Shown here in pieces: positions 46,147 through 57,139 of a stretch of DNA of 64,000 nt; the first letter of the stretch is position 1, and each line of letters begins with the position of its first letter. The position numbers were made by a program, and so were the translations under genes. Source of the stretch: Golubevia sp. BC0850 (taxonomy: Eukaryota; Basidiomycota; Exobasidiomycetes; Golubeviales; Golubeviaceae); assembly GCA_012976225.1 (NCBI GenBank), contig JAAVVG010000001.1, positions 1,550,001 to 1,614,000 on the forward strand, read 5' to 3'. Below the pieces are notes generated by a model, which was given only the letters and a program-made list of their open reading frames with translations, searched no databases and had not been told where the DNA came from.

Positions 46147-47467
46147 CTAATCCATGTTCCTTTTCCCTCGCCCAATGAAATCTTTGACACTCTCTATCAC
46201 CTTTGCCATCTCCTCCGAGTCGAGGTTGGGATCTACCATCTGAGCCTCCTTCGCTTCTCCGGGCTTCTCCACTCTTTGCATTCCATCTTCTCTCAAATCA
46301 GAGTCACGGCTTGATTGAACCTCAAGAGTGCTGGAGTAAGCTATAGAGATGGTGTCATCGGAAATAGGAAGATGAGCGGAAGAGAGGAGGTGAAGTAGAG
46401 AGACTAGGAGCGAGATGTCGAGTCTTGCGGAAGGAGAGATGAACTGTGAGATAGAAGAGATATAGTGGGCAGATTAGGATTAGCACACACTCGTAGAGTT
46501 CGACTAGGAAGGGAGAGAGAGCGGTACTTACCTCATTGACGTTACTATAGACCCCGTCCACGTCCCTCCCGATCCCAGAACCACCTAAACCTTTAGATTC
46601 CTGGAAACTGGCAGCAGTACTAGTTCCAGCCAGACCTTTCCCCTCACCTTCCTCTTCAGCTTTCCCCACATCGAATTTGACATGTTTAGAAACCCAAACA
46701 TAACCATTTAAACCTAGGGTGATGTCCACTTCTGCCTTCTCAATCTCAACGAAATGAGATCTCAACCTTCTGATCAATTTAGAAGGGACTGTTGCAAGAG
46801 CTCCATTTCTCAATTTCCCATATCTCAAACTTCTAGTATGAAGAGCGCAACTACCAGAATCATAAACCTGTTGAACTTCAGAGACTAACAGATCACCTTC
46901 ATTAAAGAAGTCTCTCATTTGCAATTCATCTGATTCTAACTTCCTTCTTTGAACTCCACCAGGTAAATTGACAGAGGATAAACTTAGAACTGCATCTGCT
47001 CTTGAGCCAATATCTACTAACCATCTCTTTTGACCAACTAAAACGTCTGTGATTCTTCCTACTACTAAATCACCTACTTCTGGAACGTACCTTCCACGAA
47101 GTGAATAGACTGAAACTAATTTGTTGACCCTTTGAATCATTCCTGCTAAACTTGATACGATTAGTGGAGCTGAAGTTGTTGAATTGGTGGTGGAAAGGTA
47201 AGAACCATGACCTCTCATGAAATCTGAAGATGAAGCAACTGTTTGACCTGGAGTGGCTATCCTTGATTTAACATCGGATTGGAAATCATCGTCGTCGTCG
47301 TCGTCGTCACCATCCATGTCCATCTCATGGTCCTCGCGTTGAAGTAGAGTTGATTTAGGGTGAGTGGAAGAAGAAGTAGAAGCTGAATGTCCAGAGTAAT
47401 GATCGTAAGAGGCTAAAGGCAAGTTAGATGAACTTGAAGTTGATGTGGTGATTTGAAACGTAGTCAT
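46147..47467 (-). CDS. RRP4: Exosome subunit Rrp4, 410 aa
   Basis: Exons on the minus strand: 47467-46532 and 46443-46147 (1233 nt); 88-nt intron, phase 0. Without splicing the frame would end in a false tail near 46355. Rrp4 is a cap protein of the RNA exosome, the 3'-5' RNA degradation machine of nucleus and cytoplasm. Residues 48-65 are an acidic run of Asp. Residues about 130-215 are the S1-type domain (YVPEVGDLVVGRITDV, WLVDIGSRADAVL, LHTRSLRYGKL), preceded by the N-terminal domain's IVSSLAG. Residues about 220-390 are the KH part (VPSKLIRRLRSHF, ITLGLNGYVWVS, then in exon two SARLDISLLVSLLHLL). The N-terminal Ser/Asp-rich extension is longer than in yeast. Confidence 0.94.
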
Positions 47468-47969
47468 CTCCAGATAGACAAGCAGAGAATCAGCTAGAAG
47501 ATGCAAGTTGCGGATTAGATTGGGGTTGAGAAGAACAAGTTGCCATCAAGTTTCCACTTTGACCACACCCTCTTTTCTCCTTATTCTACTCCTTAATTTT
47601 CTTCTAAGTCATCCTTCAGCTGATCAATGTTTACATAGTAAGTCTGCCTCACAGCTTTACCTCGAGGTTGCCTTCACCTCGCAATCTACTCTGCTCCGCT
47701 TCGCTTTGGCCTTGTTCTCTTTTTCTTTGTGTCAAACTCTCATCCCTCGACCCTCTCACCTTTCTCCCTTTCTTCTTTCCTCTTCCCGTCCAATCAAAGT
47801 GAATTAAAGCTTCAAACCGTAATCAACCTCAATCAGAGGAGGACTTCCTTATAAGCTCCACTCTTTTTTTTCAAGTTTAATCTCCTTTCCCTTTCTCCAT
47901 TCTCCCGTCAACTTTTTCCCTCCCACCTTTCATTTCTTTTTTACTTCAATCTTTACCCTCTATCACAAA
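47468..47969. promoter_or_regulatory. Divergent promoter region RRP4 / RGG protein
   Basis: About 500 bases between start codons. The side near 47970 is pyrimidine-rich (long T/C tracts at 47865-47960), typical of a fungal leader. No ORF of interest. Confidence 0.5.
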
Positions 47970-50900
47970 ATGGACACAGATAATCCATCTACTGCTGCTT
48001 CTGCTTCAACTACTGAGCCAGATGAGGCTGCGACATCTTCGACCCTCTCTGAAGAGATCACCTCGACAGTTCGCAAAGCTGCAGCAAGTATAATTCCCTA
48101 TCTTCTAATCTCTCCTCCTTTTCTACCATCGGAAGTCAAATCAGCAGAACTCAACCTTCGTCACAGCATGTTAAGCATCACCTCCGAAGATGCGGATCAA
48201 TACCTAGTCACATCGCATTCAAACTCTGATCGAGATGTTGGAACCAAAGTCATCTCGCTCTTGGACGAGATCAGATCTCTAGCCGAAAGTCTTCACAATG
48301 AGACCGACGATGATACTGGTGGAGCCATCAAGTTAGTTGGGAAAGTCCTGTTCTCGGAACCGGAAAAAGGAAAGATCATGGCTTCAGTCGAGCTTGGAGA
48401 TCAACAAGCTTCCAAAGCTGGTCTTCTCTCTCTTTATCTCAAGCATGAAGCATCATCCGAGAATGTGTCCGAGTCAAAGGGATACCAGGAAGGAGGATCT
48501 TGGAAGTACGACAATCTCTTACCTCTAGGTCAACTCGGAGGTTTATGGACTTCCACCTTTCAAGAAAGCTCTACCGATCCTTATATCTCCTCGACTGCTA
48601 ACGCTACGGAAGCCACATTAGGATCTTACGATACTGCAGGTAGTGCTGGCTTCGAATCTGCAAGAGATGATTCAGATGAAGCTACAGAAGCTGCTCATTC
48701 CAGGCAACCTCAAGCGGAGTATCATAATTCAGCAGAGGACTTCTGGGGAGGATACTCGGACGATGAAGAATCCAAATCACTAGCTAAGACCTCACCTCTA
48801 GATTCAGCCGATCCAGAAACCGAAGAGGCCAAGGAAGAAAGAGAGAAGAAAGAGGAGGCAGCTTACTGGGATAGCTACGACGATGGATCTGGTGATACTG
48901 CTCCTTCAATGACTCAAGATGATTCTGGATATTCAAATGACGATACCTATGAAGATTCCTACGACTCGAACTACAACCAAGGAGCCTTTTCGAACACGCT
49001 GAGTAAGGAATTACCTAAAGATTTGTCGCCAGAACTCGGACCTGCTCGTCTGGGTACTCCAAACATGGAGAACGTACTTCCTCTACCAACTAGACCTGAG
49101 CTCAACCCAGCTCGCTCTCACATTCGTGAATCTGGGTCTTACGATTCTAGAAGAGCAGCTTCTCCAAGACCTCCATCTCCGAGTGAAGCTGATTATAGAG
49201 TTGGATTGGCACCTACTTCTCAAGAGAGAGTTGGTCAAAATGGAGATGACAGAAGTAATGGAAACAACAAAGAGGAGAATCAAGGAAGTTGGAATGGTTC
49301 TGATGACGAAAGAACTGAGAATGATCATGGAAATGCAATCTCAACTGGCCAAGATCTTTACTCTCTGGCTGAAGTTCTACCTCCAAGAGGTCCTGAGAGT
49401 GTTGTAGCTCCTCAGTCTACTTTCGAGACCCCAAACAGTAAGTACCAATACCTCATTCTGCTAGCCAGGAATCAATGCTCACGCTCTTCTCACTTTCTCG
49501 CAACTCTCTCGAACTCTCAGACATGTCTCTCTCGGAACTTGAACAGTACTACCGTAGTCGTCATCAAGAAGCTCGCGCTGCTACCAAGGGGCGTCGTGGT
49601 GGAAGATACGGAGACTCTGAAGAAGAAGACGCCCATTCAGATCATTCTAACAAGTCGAACATCCCTGGCCTGGAAACCTTCCAGCTACCATCCGACTTGA
49701 ACAGAGCTCAACAGTACGTTGATCCCATCGACGCTCTAATCGCAGCTCAGCCGGAAGTAGGTCTAGGAGATCTCTCTGAGATGGTCGAGAGAAAGCAGAA
49801 GGAAGAAGCTAGACGCAATCGCAGCGTCCCAAGACAAGCTAGCATGGAGACTCTCAAGAAGCTGGCCGAGGAGCAAGAGGAAGAAGAAGGGAGAAAGAGA
49901 AGTGACTCTGTTGGGTTCAGGAACTTCCTTCAAATGGCTCCTTCCACCGTCTTCTCCATGAACCAACAAGAAGAAGATGAGGAGGAAGAGCCAGACTTCC
50001 AATCAGCCATCAATCGCAACTCTCCTCGTCCAGATATGGATCGCTCTCAAACTTTCGATGGTCCTACCACTCGTAGAGATAGGGACGTTCCATCTATGCC
50101 ACCTCCAATCAACCTTCGCTATGATCCATCTCGTCAATCTTCCAACTTCAAAGCTCCACCTTCTTTGCCTGGGCTGGACGATCTGACCAGCTCCGAACTC
50201 GATAAATTCGTTCTTCCAGGTCGACAGCAAACATCTGGTGGGAATGGATACAGTCGAGACGAGGATGCGGATCGTTCTGGACTCTTCGATAGGAACGGGA
50301 ATTCGATCGATCAACCTGGTCAAAGGAGTTTCTTCCAAGCTGCAAGTACCATCGCCTCTAGCAGACCCATGCTTGGTTCCGTAGCACCTCCTTCTCAAAG
50401 GGTAGGAGCTGGACTGGAACCTTTAACTGACGAGGAGGATGGAGAGGACACCTACCAGTATCAACAAGACTACGATCGTCTCGGCGCGACTAGAAATGCT
50501 AGAGATAGCTTGAATCGCCCTTCAACTCCAGACAGCATTCGCGTCGGTTTCGCTCCCGACACTTTGAGGAAGCTAGAGAGGGAGAGATTGAGGAGAAGAG
50601 GCGGAGAAGAAGCCGAGCAAGCCGAAGAGGAAGAAAGAAGAGAGAAGGAAGAACAAGAAGCTAATAGATGGGCGGAAGAATTGGACAGAAAGAGAGAAAA
50701 TCAGCGTCAAATGGCTGCTAGAAGAGGCGGAGCCACTGGTCCTATCAGAGGCGGAAGAGGAAGCAATCGAGGAGGTCCCATTCGCGGCGGAAGAGGAGGA
50801 GCTGTCAGAGGAGCACCTTTGCGTGGTGTCAGAGCTCAAGCAGAGTATGCCAGAATGGAAGCTTTGAAGAGTCCAACCATCGACACTTCTCAATCCCTGC

Positions 50901-52021
50901 CCGATCTCAACTTCGACGATACAAGATCTCTCGACGCCAACGACGGAGATATGGCTGAAGATGTCGACAGTACTGCCTTGGGTCCCGAGTCTTCTACAGC
51001 CGGAGGTGGAGCTTCTATCTCTCCAGATCCAAGATTCGCCAATCGAAATGAACCTTCTGGACTGACGGCTCAACTCAAGACGGAACATCTTAGAAAGCAA
51101 AGACTTCAAGCTCAACAGGCTCAAAGAGAAAGGATCAATCTTCAAAGACAAAGGCAAGCTCAAATTAATTCCGATAGGGAACAGAACGAGTTCGATGAGG
51201 ACGTCAATCAATCTTCTAGACCTCTCAGGGGTGGAATGAAAGCTAGAGATGTTCCACCTCCTTCTCCACCTCATCGTGGAGGAAACACTCCTGGAGATTC
51301 CAACGACTTAGATCAAGATCCCTTTGATCAGGTAGAACCTTCTCGTCAAAAAGGGGTCAAGCAAAGAGGGGCTAATACCTCTAGAGCTCAGAAGGACGAT
51401 GGAATGACCCCTCAAGCAAGGAGAATGGCTCTCGTTCAAGCGACCAAGGCAAGGAATGACAACGTCAAGGAGATCATGAAGGGAGCTTGGAGTAAGTGTA
51501 ACCGCTTTTGGATCGACTTGAGTCGACAAACACTAATCATCGCCTCTGTTTCCCTTTCAGGAATGATGGCTACCATCACTCTGACTCTTCCAACCACTGG
51601 TCCTTCACCACCTCAATTGACAGAAACCGATTTCCTTCGTGTAGCTCGGGAGGCAGTCAGAGACTGTTTGAATGAGAGCTCATCCTCTGCAGACGAACCT
51701 CTCTCGAATGGAAGCTTTCAACAATCTCATCGTCAAGATGGCTATGTAAGCGATAGGAATGGCGGTCCACTCATCAGAGGGATGCCAAAGAGAGGAAAGA
51801 ACCCTCAAGGAGTCAGAAATGCCGAGTTCATGGAGGAGAAGGAACAGTTCAGAAGAGAAAGGGAGAGAAAGGATCGTGAGATGAGAGGCGAGAGGGGTTG
51901 GAATGGCGATCAAGATTACGGTTATGAAGATCAAGGGATGGGAGGGAGAAATGGATACCAGGATGATGGATACTATGAAGATGATTATGAAAATGGTTCC
52001 GCTACTGAGAGAGAGTATTGA
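47970..52021 (+). CDS. Large disordered acidic/RGG protein, 1299 aa
   Basis: Exons 47970-49437, 49521-51491, 51561-52021 (3900 nt, in frame). Residues 1-200 have a folded look (SEEITSTVRKAAASIIPYLL, GGAIKLVGKVLF, LLPLGQLGGLWTSTFQ). Then come an acidic Ser/Asp/Glu/Tyr region, a short helix MSLSELEQYYRSRHQEARAA spanning the second exon start, a Glu/Arg-rich helix, and an RGG patch near residue 910 (IRGGRGSNRGGPIRGGRG). The end holds a hydrophobic strand-like MMATITLTLP and a helix ETDFLRVAREAVRDCL, and a Tyr/Asp/Gly-rich tail. RGG patches usually bind RNA. I do not recognise a named family. The 69-nt last intron is in frame and free of stops, so an unspliced form of 1322 aa is possible. Confidence 0.8.
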
Positions 52022-52357
52022 AATGCATCGTCGTTTTTTCTTTGTTGTTCTGCTGCTTTCCATCTATTTCGATCTAGTTCGTTCTCTTTTTGTTCTTTCT
52101 ATCTCTTCTCGCTCCGAATCTTTGCGTTTCAGCGGTGAATTTTTTCTTGTACATAAGAATTCTCGATACTGAAACCGAGTTTTGATCGCTCTTCTCCAAT
52201 GAAGCCTCTTCTTTTCAACGATCTGTTTTGGAAAAGTGGCGAAATGATCGACAAGGTTGGCTTGTTCACATGCGTTCATCAATAGACCTCAATAACAGTC
52301 TCGATCTCCAAAACAGGAATTAAAGAAGAATTTCGATCAACCTGGTCAATCTTGGAC
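52022..52357. other. Convergent 3' region
   Basis: About 335 bases between the stop codons of the RGG gene and QNG1, T-rich after the RGG stop. Nothing else seen. Confidence 0.45.
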
Positions 52358-53781
52358 TCAGTACATGATCGTGTTTCGCTCGACCATTCTCGGTACAGCT
52401 CGAAGTAGTGGATCAGCTTTGGCTGCACTCCAAAGGTATCCATCTGTTGAAGTGAGGTCACATGTGAGAGAGAAGGAGATCAGAGAGGCATTCAAAGTCT
52501 AGGCCACAACATCTGTTCACTCACCAATATCAGCCTCAGTGACTCCCTCCAACCATTTCATGTCTTGTTCCTTTCCGGCCAATTCCCAAGCTCTATTTTT
52601 GATCTCCAATCCAGCGTCTACAGCACCTGCTCTGACCAAATAAGCTTCAAGTTTAGAAAGCATCGGTCCATCAACCTTGTCCCCCACTTTTCCATCTCCT
52701 TGTTCCATTCTTTTCCATCCCTTCAAAGTCTCTGAATTACATTCCTTGAGATTTAAAATACCTAAATGATGAAGCATAGAAGGAATCACGTTATCACAAA
52801 ATATAGGTAAAGACTCTGGATTGGGAACGAATAGATCTGGAGATTTGGAATCCTTCTTAACCTTTTTGAAAATCAATCGTTGATAAAGAGCGAATTGAAG
52901 AAAGAAAGCCTTTTTGAAGATGTAAATTGGTTGAGTCTCAGGAATAGTATATCGATCATCAAAAGCAGGAATGAAAGAAATCAATTTCTCTAAAAGATAA
53001 TCTGAAGCTTTCTCATGATTTCCAGTTTCTTCTTTCACTTTCTCTGATCCCTTCAAAGTTTCAATGACGAAACTTCCTAAACTTTCATAGCCTTTTCCTT
53101 CTAAAAGTCTTCCAGTTTGATTACAAGCTTCCCTGATCAATTCCACGGCTTCATTCATAGGACCTTCTCTAATCCCAACTGTTAAACCTGGAATACTTTC
53201 ATGTGGTCTTTCAACGTGAAGTTTAACTTGTAAAATTTCAGCTATAGTACTCGAGGAAAGGTTCTTCAGTCCTTTTGAAGATAGAGAACCAGTTGAAGTC
53301 GGATCTTTTGATTCGAGTGAAGAGAGGTATAAACCTATTAGAAGTTTGATGATGTTTTGATAGGCTCCCACTCCTGTGGATTGATGAAATGGCAGTCTGT
53401 AACCTGATAAAGTGTTCAACATGGATAGAACTGAGAGGAAATTCTGGAGGAGAAGTGAAAGTTCAGTGACAGTGAAGAAATGGCTCACTCGATCTGTCGA
53501 AGAAGGTCTCTCGGTCTCTACTTACTACTTCTACTACCAAAGAAGGGAACATCAATGGGAAAGATACACCATGTTGAGATTTTAATCGATTGAAATCTGA
53601 TTCGCTCAGGCTGCGCAGGAAGGAATCGATTGCTGGTTGAGAGATCTGGGAGAGATTGAGAAAGAGTCAGAGAGATTGAGAGTGGAGGCTTCGCTTGTTG
53701 CACTTTACTTACCCTGATTTTTGAGTCTATTCTTGATTTCTTACAAGATTCTCTTGTTTCACTTATCAATGAACTCAACAT
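52358..53781 (-). CDS. QNG1: Queuosine 5'-phosphate N-glycosidase (queuosine salvage protein), 397 aa
   Basis: Exons on the minus strand: 53781-53713, 53645-53526, 53443-52525, 52443-52358 (1194 nt, in frame). Start is the first ATG of the frame (MLSSLISETRESCKK). The family (formerly DUF2419) frees queuine from queuosine 5'-monophosphate so that it can be put into tRNA position 34. Matching landmarks: PAIDSFLRSLSE near the start, LSVLSMLNTLSGYRLPFHQ, IPAFDDRY, YIFKKAFFLQFALYQRL, IFCDNVIPSMLHHLGIL, LEAYLVRAGAVDAGLEI, and the diagnostic end DGYLWSAAKAD...VERNTIMY in the last exon. Length is normal. It lies head-to-head with TRM2, another tRNA modification gene, 230 bp apart. The fungus likely salvages queuine from outside, as eukaryotes do. 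Confidence 0.93.
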
Positions 53782-54011
53782 CGCGACGATGTCTTCTAGA
53801 TGCAATAACGGTTTTGAGTGAAGGAACAAAAGACTTTTGAAATCAACTTTTTCTGATTCGACCCAAGTCGATGTTGACAAGGTCTTCTCCTTTCAGATTC
53901 AAGTTCAATTCATTCAACTACAAGTTCAATTTATATTTAAATCGAAATCTTAATTCAATCCAACATCTCAAGCCAACATCCAACCTCGATTCTTGCCTTC
54001 TCACCATCATC
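53782..54011. promoter_or_regulatory. Short bidirectional promoter of QNG1 and TRM2
   Basis: Only 230 bases separate the ATG of QNG1 (53781, minus) and the second ATG of TRM2 (54012, plus). If the first TRM2 ATG (53871) is used, 89 bases remain. The stretch 53890-53960 has repeated TTCAA/TTCAATT words. Confidence 0.6.
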
Positions 54012-56797
54012 ATGGCTGCTCCATCTCCAGCTACAAAGATTCATTCTCGACCTTCTTCCTCCTCTGCTTCTTCTTCACCTCCGCCAAAGAGAGCCAAACT
54101 AGATCAAGATCAAGAAGAAGCTACAATCACTCCAACTTCAACTTCCCATCCCCCAGCTACAGCTTCAGCTTCTACTTCTACTTCTACTTCTACTTCATCC
54201 AATGGCAACAAGAATAATTTCAAACCCAACGCAGATAAAGCGGCTGCCAAAAGAGTAAAGAACAATCGAAAGACGAGATCTCAAAACATGTTAAAGACCG
54301 GTGAAGATCCAATCTTCTTCGACGCTTTAAAGTTCATTGGAAAGGACAGAGTGGCTGAGATTGTTGAAAGCGGCCAGGAATGGAGGCAGGCTTTCAAGAG
54401 AGGCGAAGAAGTCGAGGTTCAGATCATGGGATTAGGAGCTCATGGTGAGTTTATCTGTCCAGAAAGTGAAGCTTGGGGTAGCCATTGAACATTGTAGAGG
54501 GGAGGGAGACTGGAGAGAAAGAAAAGAAAACAGGTGGTTCTTCCTTTTCTCTTCTTCTCCTGATACTAGTAGGCCAGTCTTAGAAGCTTGAATGGAAAGC
54601 TACACAGTTTCTCTTAATCTTAAAAAGCTTAGATCACTGGAATCGAAAGCTGAGACTGGAGCAGGAATCAGTCCTCAATAGAAAGGGCAATCTCACTCTA
54701 CTTTCTCTTCGTATTTCGAACCTAAAGTCTTGACCCATACTTAGAGTCTTCTTCAAGGCATCTGGCTCATTCGCAAAGCCCTTGCGAAGCCGTCATTTCA
54801 TCAACCAGCTCTCACTTCTTTTCCCCATCTCTAACCTCAAACCTCCCCTTTTGCCCTTTCCAACGTCCTCAGGAGAAGGTATAGCTCTCAATTCAACTTC
54901 AGATTGGTTGATCACAGTCCCTTTCGTCCTACCAGGAGAGATGGTCCTAGTCAGAGTCAATGAAAATGAACGTTTACATTCCAAAGCAGAGGTGATTAGG
55001 ATCTTGAAGACGAATGAGAAAGACAGTTTGAGAAGAGATGAATTAATTAAATGCAAGTATTTTGGGAAATGTGGAGGTTGCCAATATCAGGTGAGGATTA
55101 AGAAGTTCTTTTGAGTAAGAATTGGGAGTCGAAGAAAGGGAAATGAACTTGTGCACTGACTTTATATATTCTGAAACCTGTCTCTTTTTTAGATGACGAC
55201 TTACGATTCACAACTCCTCTTCAAACAACAAGTGGTTCAAAAAGCCTTTCAGAATTATACAGATTTACCTTCAACTCTACTTCCAAAAGTTCTCGAAACT
55301 TTACCTTCTCCTTCTACTTATGCTTATAGAACCAAATTGACTCCTCATTTCAATTTACCAAAATCAGTTAGAGAACTTCATAAACGTTCAAAGTCGAAAT
55401 CCAAGGCTAAGGTGGAAGATGCTGAAGAAGAGAGCTTGAATTCTAGTGTTGGGAAATCAGACTTGATCATTGGGTTTGATACTCCAAAGGGAGTGACTAT
55501 GGAAGGTGGGAATGGTTTTGGAGGAGTTTTGGATATTGAGGAATGCGTGATTGCTACTAAGACTATTAATGGGAGTTTGGAGGGGGAGAGGAAGAGGATC
55601 AAGGAGTGAGTATTCAAACAGATTCTTGTCCCTTTGTGCCGATTCTTTGATTGGCCATTCTCTCTAACCCCCTTGTTCTCTCCCTTTGGTCATACTTTAA
55701 AGTACTATTCACACCTTCAAGAATGGTTCAACTCTTTTAATGAGAGATTCTCTGGAATCTTTTGATCATCTCTCAAATCTTAAAGGCGAAACTTCAGCTG
55801 AAGAAGAAGAATCACTCATCTCAAATTTAAAGACTATCACTGTTACAGATCATAAAACTCCAGTTAAAGAATGTGTTGGAACGGTTAAATTCGAATCCAA
55901 TGCTGGAAGTTTCTTTCAAAACAATCGAAGTATTTTACCTTCTTTGATTTCTTATGTTAAATCTCAGATCGATTCTGAGGGAGAGGGAGAAGACAGATAT
56001 CTAGTAGATGCTTATTGTGGTTCAGGTTTATTCTCCCTCTGTCTTGCAAGTCTTTTCAAAGAGGTTTCTGGAGTTGAGATTTCTCAGGATTCTATCAAAT
56101 GGGCTAAGATTAATGCTGAATCTAACGGGATTGAAAATACAAAGTTCTTGGCTGGAAATGCGGAGGATATTTTTGGTACTATTGATTATCCTAGTGAGAA
56201 GACAACAGTGGTGATTGAGTGAGTAGTCGCAGGGGGAGAGAAAGGATCTGCCTTCAGTTCAGTGATCGTTCCTCAAGTCCTGACCTCTCTCTGAACCACT
56301 TTCTGCTTTCTCTGCCTTTCCAGTCCTCCGAGAAGAGGTTGCGAGTGAGTAGATCGGGAACTGCACTTCGCGCTACCTCTTTCGACACTGACATCTGGCT
56401 TCGTCGGGCTATTTTCCTCTCCTCACAGCGAGGCTTTCATCAACCAACTTGTCAAGTTGGGCCCCAAAGTTATCGTATATGTTTCATGTAACGTGCACAC
56501 GCAGGCCAGGGACGTTGGGCAATTGGTTCGAGCTGCACCTGAGTACGAAATCTTGAGCATAAGGGGTGCAGATCTTTTCCCGCAAACTCAGTAAGTGCAA
56601 TGTTTCCACTGATTTCATTCTCGAACCTCGCGGCCCAGACCCTTACTGACAGGTTCCGTTTCTCTTCGTTTCTCAGTCACGTCGAAGGAGTCTGTGTCTT
56701 GAGAAAAAGATCAGAAGGGAATTGTAAGGCTGAATTGGAAGCTTTTGAAGGCAAGGGCAATTTGAGCTTGGCTAGAATTGTTAACCAAAATAAGTGA
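54012..56797 (+). CDS. TRM2: tRNA (uracil-54-C5)-methyltransferase, 627 aa
   Basis: Exons 54012-54444, 54873-55090, 55193-55605, 55703-56218, 56324-56344, 56429-56590, 56677-56797 (1884 nt, in frame). It makes m5U54 (ribothymidine) in the T loop of tRNA with S-adenosylmethionine. After a Ser-rich basic N-terminus comes a TRAM-like segment (GEGIALN, TVPFVLPGEMVLVRV), a four-Cys iron-sulfur-like part (KYFGKCGGCQYQ), and the methyltransferase domain: FFQNNRSILPSL, LVDAYCGSGLFSL (SAM loop), DPPRRGCDEAFI, and VSCNVHTQARD with the catalytic Cys; the end is HVEGVCVL. The fifth exon is 21 nt and holds DPPRRGC. The first intron, 428 nt, is far longer than the others. The same frame has an upstream ATG at 53871 that would add 47 basic residues and give 674 aa. 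Confidence 0.95.
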
Positions 56798-57139
56798 TGG
56801 GCTTCACTCCTCTCTTTCTTTGTGCAAGTGTTTGTACTTTATTATTTGCAAGTATCTCATAGATGTTTCTTTTTTGTTTCGATGATGTTGAGATCTACAG
56901 GAACAAGCGTATCAGTCAGTCGCATTGATCATCTTTCTTACTCTCAATCTTGCGTTACAAAAAATAAAGACTTCATTCTTTCTGCCTAAAAGTACAAGAA
57001 TACAGATCTCTCCTCCCCGTCCTTGGTTTCCCATCGAGAGATTCTTAGTTGATATGAGTGTGAAATGTGAAAGTAATGTGTTGTAGTTTTTTTTGCTAAA
57101 TGGTTGGAAAAAATGGTGCATCTCTCTCAAATCTCAACT
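56798..57139. other. Convergent 3' region TRM2 / transporter
   Basis: About 340 bases, T-rich near the TRM2 end and on the other side A-rich on the plus strand. No gene seen. Confidence 0.45.

Noticed and set aside
50573-51274. 233-codon antisense frame in the RGG protein gene
   Set aside because: It mirrors Glu/Arg-rich codons as Leu/Phe/Ser; no domain, and the sense gene is consistent.
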